NCBI GenBank assembly: GCA_023395695.1
Contig: JAEWYJ010000340.1
Span: 1-9,382, forward strand
Direction: 5' to 3'
Origin: Bacillota bacterium
GTDB lineage: Bacteria; Bacillota; Clostridia; Oscillospirales; Ruminococcaceae
Length of the DNA stretch: 9,382 bases
A program made the position numbers and the translations under genes. Positions 1 to 7,252 of this stretch are shown in pieces. The notes beneath the pieces are model-generated. The model searched no databases. It was not told the origin of the DNA and was given only the letters and a program-made list of their open reading frames with translations. The stretch's first letter is position 1; the number at the start of each line of letters is the position of its first letter.

Positions 1-1280
1 CCGCTTATCCTGGGGAAAAATTCGGAAATGGCAGGAATAAATGTAATCAGCAGGAGGCAGAACACCATCGCAATAATAAAGCGGATAATGCCCTGGCAGA
101 CTACTTCCAATTTGACGTTTCCGATACGGGCCGCTACAAAGAGGTTAATGCCCAGCGGCGGCGTAATAAAGCCGATCGCCAGATTGACCACCATGATAAT
201 ACCAAAGTGTACAGGCGAAAGCCCCAGCTGCAGGGCCACCGGCAGCAGAATGGGCGACAGCACCATCATGGCAGGCGTCGTATCCATAAAGCAGCCGACA
301 AAAAGCAGAAGAAGGTTGATTAATGTTAAAATAACAATCCGATTATCCGAAATGCCAAGCAGTGTGTTGCTGATGGCCAGCGGCACCTGCTCCATGGTCA
401 GAATACGCGCAAAAGCCGTTGCACAGCCGATAATGACCATTGTGGTTCCGTTGGTGTTGCAGGCGTTGGCAATGGTTGTGTACAGCTCTTTGAGGTTGAT
501 TTCGCGGTAAATGAACATGCCGCAAATCAGCGCATAGACCGCGGCAACGGCTGCGGCCTCGGTAGGAGTGAAAAAGCCGCCGTAAATACCGCCCAGAATG
601 ATGACAGGATCAATGAGCGCCCACTTGGCGTCCCATACAGTCTCCCACTTCTCTTTTGCAGTATAAATTCTGTCGGAGCCCTTCCAGCCCATTTTCTTGC
701 AATAAAAATAGCATACGGCGCACAGCACCAGACCGATGATGAGACCGGGGAAAAAGCCGGCCATAAACATAGCCGAAATAGAGGTGTTCGTAGAGGTGCC
801 GTAAATAACCATCGGAATGCTGGGCGGAATAATAACGCCGATGCATCCGGCACAGGCCACGCAGGCCAGCGTAAAGCCTTTGCTGTAGCCCTTCTCAAGC
901 ATGGTAGGCACCACCATGCTGCCTACGGCCGCCACTGTTGCGGGGCCAGAGCCCGATACAGCCGCAAAGAACATGCAGACCACGACCGTTACAATGGCCA
1001 AGCCGCCGGTCACGCGTCCTAAAAACACGTTACAGACGTTCAAAATCCGTTTGGAAACGCCGCCGGCTGCCATTAGTTCACCGGCCAGAATAAACAATGG
1101 GATTGCCATAATAGGAAAGGAGTCGCTGCCCGCAATCATCTGGCTGACAATAAAGCTTGATGTCATGCGTGGATGTATTGCAACAACAGACAGAGCGGCC
1201 AGGCCGATAGAGATACCAACCGGAACGTTCAAAACAAGGAATACGAGCAGCGCCAGAAACAATACGATACCAGCATTCAT
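1..1280 (-). CDS. dctM: TRAP transporter large permease (DctM family), 3' end cut by window edge
   Basis: This is the large membrane subunit of a tripartite ATP-independent periplasmic-type (TRAP) transporter, which carries the solute across the membrane by ion-coupled secondary transport. From the ATG at 1280 an uninterrupted frame of about 426 codons reaches the window edge without a stop. DctM proteins are usually about 425-430 residues, so only a few residues are missing. It is hydrophobic throughout. Family hallmarks visible include SGSGPATVAA (about residues 109-118), IIPPSIPMVIYG (about 150-161), a DTTPAMM segment, and GFITPPLG near residue 370. The start overlaps the dctQ stop as ATGA, with GGAGG about 10 nt upstream, indicating translational coupling. 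It is the last visible gene of the six-gene operon. Substrate is not determined by this subunit; a sugar acid is inferred from the neighbours. The identification is very secure. Confidence 0.96.
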   Translation of the reverse strand, partial: MNAGIVLFLALLVFLVLNVPVGISIGLAALSVVAIHPRMTSSFIVSQMIAGSDSFPIMAIPLFILAGELMAAGGVSKRILNVCNVFLGRVTGGLAIVTVVVCMFFAAVSGSGPATVAAVGSMVVPTMLEKGYSKGFTLACVACAGCIGVIIPPSIPMVIYGTSTNTSISAMFMAGFFPGLIIGLVLCAVCYFYCKKMGWKGSDRIYTAKEKWETVWDAKWALIDPVIILGGIYGGFFTPTEAAAVAAVYALICGMFIYREINLKELYTTIANACNTNGTTMVIIGCATAFARILTMEQVPLAISNTLLGISDNRIVILTLINLLLLFVGCFMDTTPAMMVLSPILLPVALQLGLSPVHFGIIMVVNLAIGFITPPLGINLFVAARIGNVKLEVVCQGIIRFIIAMVFCLLLITFIPAISEFFPRIS

Positions 1281-1774
1281 CCCTCATATTCCTCCCCGTT
1301 TTTCAAGCATTTGACCCGGTATAGAATGGTCTGAATTTCACGGAAGACGGCCAGACCAAAGCCTACTACAGTGGACATATAAATGTATTCCATCGGAATT
1401 TTAAGCGCAGTGGAATGCACGTGGTACAGCGGCTGCTGCATTGCGTAAAGAAAGCCTGTGTAGGCAATATAACCGGCAAAAGCAGCAAAGAGCACATCGC
1501 CCAGAATAACAATATAGGGCCGCAGCCTATGGGGAAAGAGATAAAGCGCCGCGTCAATTTTAATGTGTTTTCTCAGCTTGCAGCCATAGCTGATGCCGAC
1601 GTAGATCAGCCAGATAAAAATATATCGGGCCAGCTCCTCGGACCAGGAAAGCGAGGCGTTAAAAACGTAGCGCATAATCACCTGTATAAAAACCAACAGG
1701 GTCATTGCGGACATCAGAATGACGCAGAGGAAAACCTCCGCATGATCGTCCAGCCATTTTAAAGCATTTTTCAA
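1277..1774 (-). CDS. dctQ: TRAP transporter small permease (DctQ family)
   Basis: This is the small membrane subunit of the TRAP transporter, which pairs with DctM to form the membrane complex. The product is 165 residues, typical for DctQ, with four hydrophobic segments and the family signature region around MRYVFN...SWSEELARY (residues about 34-51). I chose the TTG at 1774 as start because AGGAGG lies 7 nt upstream. An in-frame ATG at 1822 would add 16 residues but falls inside an intergenic hairpin and has no such site. The 4-base overlap with dctM (ATGA) points to coupled translation. A 13-bp hairpin lies between dctP and this gene, and the TTG start is weaker than ATG; both would tend to keep permease levels below those of the binding protein. 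Function is secure; the start is likely. Confidence 0.94.
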   Translation of the reverse strand: MKNALKWLDDHAEVFLCVILMSAMTLLVFIQVIMRYVFNASLSWSEELARYIFIWLIYVGISYGCKLRKHIKIDAALYLFPHRLRPYIVILGDVLFAAFAGYIAYTGFLYAMQQPLYHVHSTALKIPMEYIYMSTVVGFGLAVFREIQTILYRVKCLKNGEEYEG

Positions 1775-1808
1775 AACAATTCCTCCTCTGCTCGTATTCT
1801 TCCTTAAG

Positions 1809-1838
1809 GGGTTCTCACACAATGCTGTGTGAGAACCC
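1809..1838 (-). other. Intergenic stem-loop between dctP and dctQ
   Basis: A perfect 13-bp inverted repeat (1809-1821 with 1826-1838, arms GGGTTCTCACACA / TGTGTGAGAACCC) with a 4-nt loop sits just downstream of the dctP stop. On the operon (minus) strand it is not followed by a T-run, so it does not look like a full intrinsic terminator. More likely it protects the upstream dctP message from 3' exonucleases or causes partial termination, so that binding protein is made in excess over permease. Stem-loops in this position are known in other TRAP operons; the role here is inference. Confidence 0.75.
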
Positions 1839-1865
1839 GTAATTCATTACGCGCAGAAAATAACA

Positions 1866-2927
1866 CTACTTTCTGTAAGCCTCCAGCTCCTGGGCCATCT
1901 TGTCCGCCAGCTCGGCGCGGTACATAATCTTTTTGGCAGCTTCCAGGCTGTTGGCAGAGTCGGCCGCGTCCTTAAACGAAAGCTTTTCGGCGTCGGACAG
2001 CGTGCGAACCTTGCAGCCCGCGGCTTCCATCGTGGCGACAGCCTCATCCTCATACTTCTGGGACAGCTCGTACTGGCGCTTGGTGGTCTCTTCCATCGCA
2101 CGGGTCAGCGCATCCTGCTGAGCGGCAGACAGAGAATCCCACTTTTTAAGGTTCATAACAACATAATAAGGGGTATATACATGCTCGGTCAGCGTGCAGT
2201 ACTTTTCAACCTCGTAGAACTTGTTGCCGACGATGATGCCCAGGGGGTTTTCCTGTCCGTCAACCGTCTTCTGCTGCATCGCGGTAAACAGCTCGGAGAA
2301 AGCCATAGGGGTGGGGTTGGCGCCCATGGCCTGCCACGCAGCCAAATGGATCTCGTTAGCCATGGTGCGGATCTTCAGACCCTTGAGATCGGCCACAGCG
2401 GTAATGTCCTTGTCGTTGGTGGTAATGTTGCGGAAGCCGTTCTCCCAGAAGGCCAGACCCTTGAGGCCGTAATCCTTAAAGCCCTCCAGCACAGCCTTGC
2501 CGGCCTCTCCGTTAAAGCCTACCTCGTAAACCTCCTGCTTGTTGAGGAACATATAGGGAATGTCATACACAAACAGGTCGTTATAGGTTACGGCCACCGA
2601 AGAGGTGGAGCCAATTGCGATATCGCACTCACCGGTCTGCGCCATGGCAAAGCTCTGCTCGTCATTGCCCAACTGATTTTCAGGGAAGTGCTTGATCGTG
2701 ATGGTTCCGTTGGAATACTCCTGAATTTTGGAGATCAGAACCTCGTTGACGGCGTCGATGGCGCTGTCCGAGGTGACGTTGCCCAGCACCAGCTCGACCG
2801 GCTTGTCGCCGCCCGCCTGAGAGCCACTCGGGGCAGCCTCGCTGGGTTTACTGCTGGAATTTCCGCAGGCAGCCAGAGCCGCCAGCATAGCACCGGCCAA
2901 AAGTACAGACAAAATCTTCTTTTTCAT
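1866..2927 (-). CDS. dctP: TRAP transporter substrate-binding lipoprotein (DctP family)
   Basis: This is the extracytoplasmic solute receptor of the TRAP system, which captures the substrate and delivers it to DctQM. The 353-residue product has a lipoprotein signal peptide: basic MKKK, a hydrophobic core, and lipobox LAAC with Cys21. A Ser/Gly/Pro-rich linker follows (about 22-42), so it should be lipid-anchored on the outer face of a Gram-positive membrane. The mature domain shows family marks: GLKIRTM with Arg187, the residue that usually clamps the substrate carboxylate, Arg166 in NGFRNIT, and VDGQENP (222-228). The carboxylate-binding Arg supports an organic acid substrate such as a sugar acid. 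AGGAGG lies 9 nt before the ATG. It is separated from the SDR gene by 113 nt that contain a hairpin and a possible weak internal promoter. Confidence 0.96.
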   Translation of the reverse strand: MKKKILSVLLAGAMLAALAACGNSSSKPSEAAPSGSQAGGDKPVELVLGNVTSDSAIDAVNEVLISKIQEYSNGTITIKHFPENQLGNDEQSFAMAQTGECDIAIGSTSSVAVTYNDLFVYDIPYMFLNKQEVYEVGFNGEAGKAVLEGFKDYGLKGLAFWENGFRNITTNDKDITAVADLKGLKIRTMANEIHLAAWQAMGANPTPMAFSELFTAMQQKTVDGQENPLGIIVGNKFYEVEKYCTLTEHVYTPYYVVMNLKKWDSLSAAQQDALTRAMEETTKRQYELSQKYEDEAVATMEAAGCKVRTLSDAEKLSFKDAADSANSLEAAKKIMYRAELADKMAQELEAYRK

Positions 2928-2953
2928 AACATCTTTCCTCCTACTGTCTTTTT

Positions 2954-2985
2954 ATTATTATCGGCTTTGCAGCCCTTATAATAAT
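2954..2985 (-). other. Stem-loop just upstream of dctP ribosome binding site
   Basis: ATTATTAT (2954-2961) pairs with ATAATAAT (2978-2985), and inside it GGCT (2963-2966) pairs with AGCC (2971-2974) around a 4-nt loop. A small asymmetric internal loop separates the two stems. It ends about 16 nt upstream of the dctP AGGAGG on the transcript and has no terminator T-run. It could be a 5' stabiliser or a processing site for a separate dctP message. The pairing is visible; the role is inferred. Confidence 0.5.
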
Positions 2986-3005
2986 CGCATCATAGAATAA
3001 CAGAA

Positions 3006-3034
3006 ATTATACATATTAAGGCTCGAATTTGCGC
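3006..3034 (-). promoter_or_regulatory. Possible weak internal promoter before dctP
   Basis: On the minus strand a perfect TATAAT (3006-3011) lies 78 nt upstream of the dctP start. The hexamer 17 bp further up (GCGCAA, 3029-3034) is a poor -35 match, and there is no proper extended -10. The gap here is the longest inside the operon. An internal promoter for the transport genes is possible but not well supported. Confidence 0.25.
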
Positions 3035-3040
3035 AGTCTT

Positions 3041-3802
3041 TTATTTGCACAGATAGCCGCCGTCGCAGGGGATAACCGCACCGGCCATATAGTCGGAGGC
3101 GTCAGCGCACAGGAAAATGCACAGCCCCTTCATATCATCCGGTGTGCCCCAGCGGTGCGCGGGGATGCGGGCAAGAATTTCGGTATTGCGGCCGGTATCA
3201 TGAATCAAGGCCGTATTCATTTCAGTTGCCATATATCCCGGGGCAATGGCGTTGACATTGATGCCTTTTCCGGTCCACTCGTTGGCCAGCGCCTTGGTCA
3301 GCTGCGCCACGCCACCTTTACTGGCCGCATAGGCGGGCACGGTATAACCGCCGAAAAAGCTGAGCATCGACGCAATGTTGACAATCTTCCCCTTAGATTT
3401 CTGGTCTATGAACTGCCGCCCCGCCATCTGGCACAGTTCAAAGGTGGCCGTCAGGTTAACCTCCAGCACATCATCCCAGTCCTCAATAGGGAACTCCTCA
3501 CAAAAATGCCGGCGCTGAATGCCCGCAGCGTTAACCAGAATATCCAGTTGGCCGCCCAGCAGCGCTACGGCTTTGGCAAAGCCCTCTCCCCTCGCGTTGC
3601 GGTCACTCAGGTCAACGGCAAGCCCGTGGCAAGTAAAGCCTTTATCGCGGCACTCCTGCGCCACCTTTAACGCGCTCTCGCCAGAGCCGATGACAACAAC
3701 CTCGCAGCCCGACTCCATCAGGCCTTCGGCCATGCCGCGGCCAAGTCCTCTGGTCGCTCCCGTGACAATAGCCTTACGGCCGGTCAAATCAAATAATTTC
3801 AC
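3041..3802 (-). CDS. SDR-family oxidoreductase, KduD / gluconate 5-dehydrogenase (IdnO)-like
   Basis: This is an NAD(P)-dependent short-chain dehydrogenase/reductase of 253 residues, the usual length. It shows the cofactor motif TGATRGLG (14-21), NAAG (91-94), and a full catalytic set Asn116, Ser145, Tyr158 and Lys162 (YAASK). The stretch IASMLSFFGG, NVNAIAPGYMAT and RIPAHRWG closely resembles KduD (2-dehydro-3-deoxy-D-gluconate 5-dehydrogenase) and 5-keto-D-gluconate 5-reductase (IdnO/Gno). Beside a sugar kinase and an MDR dehydrogenase, reduction of a 5-keto sugar acid in the cytoplasm is the best guess. No kduI or PfkB-type KDG kinase is in view, which weakens the KduD reading. The start is GTG at 3802, set by AAGGAGG 8 nt upstream. 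The gap to the kinase stop is 28 nt, so the two are co-transcribed. Family is certain; substrate is not. Confidence 0.9.
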   Translation of the reverse strand: MKLFDLTGRKAIVTGATRGLGRGMAEGLMESGCEVVVIGSGESALKVAQECRDKGFTCHGLAVDLSDRNARGEGFAKAVALLGGQLDILVNAAGIQRRHFCEEFPIEDWDDVLEVNLTATFELCQMAGRQFIDQKSKGKIVNIASMLSFFGGYTVPAYAASKGGVAQLTKALANEWTGKGINVNAIAPGYMATEMNTALIHDTGRNTEILARIPAHRWGTPDDMKGLCIFLCADASDYMAGAVIPCDGGYLCK

Positions 3803-3830
3803 GGAATATTCCTCCTTCTATAGCTGCCGC

Positions 3831-5246
3831 CTAGCAGCCTGTCTGGTAACAGGTCAGATACCGCTCAAATTTCTCTTGATACAGCGCTGACTTTTCCGGA
3901 TTAGGCCGAATAATCCGGCTTATCTCCGGCTTGTAGGCGCATACATCCTCAATAATGCCCAGAAGCTCCATTGCCAGAACCGCGCCGCCCAGCATTGAGC
4001 CGTGCTCGTTCTGATTAACCTCCAGCTCCCGCTGAAAGATATCGGCACACATCTGGGTCCAGCGCTCCGAGTGAAGGATGCCACCGGAAAAGCGGATATG
4101 ATCCGGGCACCCGTTAACCTCCGACAAGATCCGGTAGCAGTGGTAAAGATTAAACAAGACGCCCTCCTGCACCGCCAAATACAGATCGGAAAGCTTATGC
4201 TGGGGCAATACCTGCAAAAAACCGCCTCTGCGTTCATCGTTCCAGCCGGGGCAGCGTTCGCCGAACATAAACGGCAGGAATACCGGGCTTGTCTCCATAT
4301 CCGCAACGTCCTGCTCCAGCTGCGCATAGGACAGCTTTGAGAGGCCCACCCGTTCCTTAAACCAGTCCACGCAGTTGCAGCAACCGTTGGTCGCCGCGCC
4401 CGAGAGCCAGTTCTTAGGCGACATATAGCACCATGTGCTGGGCTTGGCCGGAAGAACAGGCTTGCTGGTGGTCAAACGAATAGCGCCGCTGGTACCGACC
4501 GAAAAGGTCATAACGCCGTCCTGTACCGCGCCCGCCCCCACCTGATTAAGGCCGCCGTCTGAATTGGTGGGGATGACCGGAATGCCCGGCTGAACCCCCA
4601 GCTCTCCGGCAGCCTGTTCTGTCAGCGGAAAGGTCTCATCGTAAGATACCAGCCGGCTTAATTGCTCGGGGCCAATTCCCAGCTCCCGCATCAAATCGGG
4701 ATCAAACGATTTGCTCCAGGTATTGAGCAGTCCGGTTCCGGAGGCCAGACATGCCGTTATGACCCGCTGGCCGGTCATCCGGTAATTGTTATAGGTACCC
4801 TGCCCCATAATATAATGCTGCTCAAGCTTATAGCCCTGCTCCTTGAGCATCATGAGCTTAAAAAACGGATAAATGGCGTGCACCATGCAGCCTGTTTTCT
4901 GATAAAAGGCGTCAACATACGCCTGATTGAGCCTAAGCGTCTTGCAAACAGAGGCCGCCTCTGTGTTTGACCACAGGTAAACGGGGGTAACCGGCTTCAT
5001 ATCCCGTCCGCACAGTACCAGACTGTGCCATGTGCCGCTCAGGGCTATCATGTCCACCGGCCTTTTGGCCAGCAGCTCCCGGCCGACCGAGATCATGTCC
5101 TGATAAACATTTTCCGCATTGTGCAGCGTAACGTCCTCATAGTTGTTTTTATAGGCTTTTACTCTGACTTCAAAAGTACGGTCGTCGGTTCGGTACAGCA
5201 TTGCTTTGGCGGAGGTTGTACTCGCCTCCAGCACCAATATATTCAT
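3831..5246 (-). CDS. FGGY-family carbohydrate kinase, gluconokinase-like
   Basis: This kinase of 471 residues belongs to the FGGY family and would phosphorylate the sugar or sugar acid made by the two dehydrogenases. Visible marks are the N-terminal phosphate loop LEASTTSAKAML (6-17), TGCMVHAIYPFFKL (118-131), the catalytic-base region TNSDGGLNQVGAG with Asp230, the second phosphate motif FSVGTSGAIR (248-257), GERCPGWNDERRGGF (329-343), and the adenosine-site region RFSGGILHSERW (385-396). Oddly, residue 7 is Glu where most FGGY kinases have Asp (DxGTTS). I chose ATG 5246 because AGGAGG lies 11 nt upstream and the protein then opens directly into the first strand; the longer frame to 5291 adds 15 unlikely residues. 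A gluconokinase role fits the context, but xylulo-, fuculo- or other FGGY specificities cannot be excluded. Confidence 0.88.
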   Translation of the reverse strand: MNILVLEASTTSAKAMLYRTDDRTFEVRVKAYKNNYEDVTLHNAENVYQDMISVGRELLAKRPVDMIALSGTWHSLVLCGRDMKPVTPVYLWSNTEAASVCKTLRLNQAYVDAFYQKTGCMVHAIYPFFKLMMLKEQGYKLEQHYIMGQGTYNNYRMTGQRVITACLASGTGLLNTWSKSFDPDLMRELGIGPEQLSRLVSYDETFPLTEQAAGELGVQPGIPVIPTNSDGGLNQVGAGAVQDGVMTFSVGTSGAIRLTTSKPVLPAKPSTWCYMSPKNWLSGAATNGCCNCVDWFKERVGLSKLSYAQLEQDVADMETSPVFLPFMFGERCPGWNDERRGGFLQVLPQHKLSDLYLAVQEGVLFNLYHCYRILSEVNGCPDHIRFSGGILHSERWTQMCADIFQRELEVNQNEHGSMLGGAVLAMELLGIIEDVCAYKPEISRIIRPNPEKSALYQEKFERYLTCYQTGC

Positions 5247-5315
5247 ATCTTTGCCCGCCTCCTGACTTTGTATGCTTGAGAGCGCCGCCAAGAGGCACCC
5301 GCCCGGAGAATTGCA

Positions 5316-6332
5316 TTAAAAATCGGTGCAGTCAACAACTACCTTCACCGTGCCCTGACTTTCATCCGCAATCATGTCGAAGACGCGCCCGGCATCCTTC
5401 ATCGGCACAATATGCGTAACCACCTTTTCCAACTGCTGCTCTAAATCCTTGCAGTATTCCACCGCCTGACCAAATTCTTCCTTGGTATAAACGCGGGTGC
5501 CAATCATCCACTGCTCTTTAAAGTTGAGCTGCTGCAAATTGACCTCGTGCGGCTTTTTATGCACCGACACCATGCAGATGGTACCGCTGACGCGGGTGAT
5601 GTTGGTCATATCAATCGCCGCCTGGGCAGAGCCGCTGCATTCAAACAACACGTCACAGCCTTCTCCGCCGGTGGCAGCCTTGACGACCTGATTTAAATCT
5701 TCTTTTGAGACATTAACCGGCGTAAGCCCCAGCTCTGCCGCAATAGCGAGCCGTTTTTCCGCAATATCCGAGATGAAAACCTTTGCCGCGCCAATATTTT
5801 TCAATACAATGCCGGTCAGCATGCCGATAGGGCCGGCGCCGATAACGACCGCGACATCACGCGCTTTAAATTCCGCCTGATGCACCGCGCGCAGAATAAC
5901 GGCCAGCGGCTCTATAACCACAGCAGCCCGGTCACTGACGCCGTCAGGCACCTTGAAGAGCACGTCCTCATCCACATAGAGGCTTTCGCATATGCCGCCG
6001 TCGGTGTCAATACCGATCAAGTTAAGCGTATTGCAAACATGAGAACTTCCGGTGCGGCAGGCACGGCAGGCCCCACAAAACAGCAGCGGGAAAGCCACGA
6101 CGCGGTCGCCCTTCTTAAATTTTTTACCGTCCTCGGCCACAGTGCCCAAAAACTCATGGCCAAATACCAAAGGTGCTTTAGCCCGGGGATGGGTACCCAG
6201 ATAAATGCCGATATCCGATCCGCAGACACCGCAATATTTAACATCTACTCTGACCGCGCCTTCTCTCGCCTGCGGCATCGGAACATCCTGTAAAACCGCC
6301 TGTTTGGGTCCCGCATAAATCAATGCTTTCAT
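5316..6332 (-). CDS. Zinc-dependent MDR alcohol/polyol dehydrogenase (L-idonate / sorbitol dehydrogenase-like)
   Basis: This is a medium-chain NAD-dependent dehydrogenase of 338 residues, the usual length for sorbitol, threonine and L-idonate dehydrogenase relatives. The catalytic zinc site is visible as CGVCGSD (Cys37), GHE (His59, Glu60) and VIEPLAV (Glu141). The structural zinc site is the cysteine set 86, 89, 92 and 100. The Rossmann motif is VIGAGPIG (163-170), and Asp189 at the end of the second strand favours NAD over NADP. It probably oxidises a hydroxyl of the imported sugar acid or polyol. The start at ATG 6332 is set by GGGGAAGGA a few bases upstream and by the typical opening MKALIY; a 35-residue longer frame to 6437 is not convincing. 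It is the first gene of the operon. The kinase begins 69 nt downstream. Family is secure; substrate is inferred. Confidence 0.93.
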   Translation of the reverse strand: MKALIYAGPKQAVLQDVPMPQAREGAVRVDVKYCGVCGSDIGIYLGTHPRAKAPLVFGHEFLGTVAEDGKKFKKGDRVVAFPLLFCGACRACRTGSSHVCNTLNLIGIDTDGGICESLYVDEDVLFKVPDGVSDRAAVVIEPLAVILRAVHQAEFKARDVAVVIGAGPIGMLTGIVLKNIGAAKVFISDIAEKRLAIAAELGLTPVNVSKEDLNQVVKAATGGEGCDVLFECSGSAQAAIDMTNITRVSGTICMVSVHKKPHEVNLQQLNFKEQWMIGTRVYTKEEFGQAVEYCKDLEQQLEKVVTHIVPMKDAGRVFDMIADESQGTVKVVVDCTDF

Positions 6333-6750
6333 TTTGTCCTTCCCCTCTCCAAAATTCAAATTCGTCATTTGCCGGTATACATCGCCATGGAAAAACCTCA
6401 CAACCTTAAAGGAGCAGTGCAAACGGGTCATGGCCACCCCATTCGGCGCTACGAATTATAGAAACAACCGGCTTGATTTTGGCGCACAGTGCGCTTTATT
6501 CAGAGCGGTCATTATCTATCGACAAAATATAGTGGGTGATATAAAAGGTCGGCTAAGAATAATTGTTTCACTTTTCCAAAAGAAAATACTCATATTAACA
6601 GTAGTACGTGAAAATACGCACGCATTTATGTACCGCTTTGGTCTGTTGAATTTCCCACGTGGAAGGGAGGCTGCGTTTATAAAAAATCAGTCTCGCTTTG
6701 GCGTGCGGCGCCTGAGCATCTTAAATATGTCCTTTGAAACCGGGCGAAAC

Positions 6751-6775
6751 AAAAACCTCCCCAAGGAAGGTTTTT
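6751..6775 (-). terminator. Terminator-like hairpin inside the operon leader (candidate attenuator)
   Basis: AAAAACCT (6751-6758) pairs with AGGTTTTT (6768-6775), extended by CC with GG across a single bulged A, with a 4-nt loop. Read on the minus strand, the 3' arm ends in TTTTT followed by GTTT, as in an intrinsic terminator. It lies about 140-165 nt downstream of the predicted leftward start site and about 420 nt before the dehydrogenase ATG. It could be an attenuator or the end of a small RNA. Because of the flanking A and T runs it could also work rightward. Confidence 0.5.
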
Positions 6776-6921
6776 GCGTAAGAAAACGCTTTTTTGCGCC
6801 TTCTGTTTATAAGAGCCGATATAAAATTAAAATTAAAATATAAATGAGTTAAACTGAAAATATTTTTTTCATATTAAATTTAATTATTTATCCGTTATTT
6901 TGAATCTATTAAGTGGTTATT

Positions 6922-6950
6922 ATTGTATAGTTTCTTTTTCTATTTGTCAA
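6922..6950 (-). promoter_or_regulatory. Strong sigma-A type promoter for the catabolic operon
   Basis: On the minus strand a perfect -35 TTGACA (6945-6950) and a -10 TACAAT (6922-6927) are separated by exactly 17 bp, with A-rich spacer sequence. The predicted start site is near 6915. No other leftward promoter of this quality is seen before the dehydrogenase gene, so this is the best operon promoter. It implies a leader of about 580 nt. Confidence 0.8.
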
Positions 6951-7102
6951 TAGATTTTCAGATTACACGACAAGGTTGTGCAATACGATTTCTCAGCGTA
7001 AAACCACCGGATTTGATCTGCGAAGTTCAGAATCCGTCTCCATTTCCACCAAATATTTACCGGACAATTTAGACATGATTGATAGCGTTATATGTAAAAT
7101 GA

Positions 7103-7130
7103 TTGACTTCCATCCAAGGCATGATAAAAT
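7103..7130 (+). promoter_or_regulatory. Promoter for the GntR-family regulator gene
   Basis: TTGACT (7103-7108) and TAAAAT (7125-7130) are separated by 16 bp on the plus strand. The predicted start is near 7137, giving a leader of about 116 nt before the regulator's ATG. The two divergent promoters lie about 150 bp apart, close enough for shared control. Confidence 0.55.
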
Positions 7131-7165
7131 AGATGCGTAATAAAATATAAAAATAAAATTTTACC

Positions 7166-7186
7166 GTGTCAAAGCCTGTTTGATAC
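7166..7186. promoter_or_regulatory. Inverted repeat, candidate operator in the regulator leader
   Basis: GTGTCAAA (7166-7173) and TTTGATAC (7179-7186) form an inverted repeat with one mismatch around a 5-nt centre. It lies about 30-50 nt downstream of the predicted rightward start site, a position suited to autorepression by roadblock. The size fits a dimeric winged-helix regulator. No matching second copy was found near the leftward promoter, so assignment to this regulator is tentative. Confidence 0.35.
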
Positions 7187-7252
7187 GAATCGGCCTGTTA
7201 CAAATATTTTTTACCTCTCTCTGTGCTAATATCAAAAAATGGAAGTGAACGA

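Larger units (their letters stand above)
6333..7252. promoter_or_regulatory. Long divergent regulatory region between operon and gntR-type gene
   Basis: This 920-base stretch holds no convincing protein gene. It contains a strong leftward promoter, a rightward promoter, a terminator-like hairpin inside the leftward leader, and several inverted repeats. Besides those listed separately there is a hairpin at 7008-7036 (CGGATT with AATCCG, then CTG with CAG), a 12-bp AT palindrome at 6873-6884, and CCACGTGG at 6655-6662. The section 6800-6960 is strongly AT-rich. The GntR-family regulator encoded at the right end probably binds here, but I cannot fix its operator. Confidence 0.7.

Noticed and set aside
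527..898. 123-codon minus-strand frame within dctM
   Set aside because: It is out of frame with the uninterrupted DctM reading frame that carries clear family motifs.
2181..2981. 266-codon plus-strand frame opposite dctP
   Set aside because: It is antisense to a secure TRAP binding protein gene, and its composition is that of a mirror frame.
6655..6662. CCACGTGG palindrome as an operator
   Set aside because: A single 8-bp palindrome without a second copy or conservation data is too weak to assign to a regulator.
6776..6795. Second rightward terminator (GCGT/ACGC stem then six T)
   Set aside because: The stem is only 4 bp and no rightward gene ends there.
6334..6843. Open frame of 169 codons on the plus strand in the regulatory region
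   Set aside because: It starts with TTG without a ribosome binding site, has no recognisable domain, overlaps the dehydrogenase start region, and runs through AT-rich and terminator-like sequence.
6993..7076. 27-codon minus-strand frame (MSKLSGKYLVEM...) between the divergent promoters
   Set aside because: It has no Shine-Dalgarno site and lies upstream of the predicted operon promoter, so a transcript covering it is unsupported.
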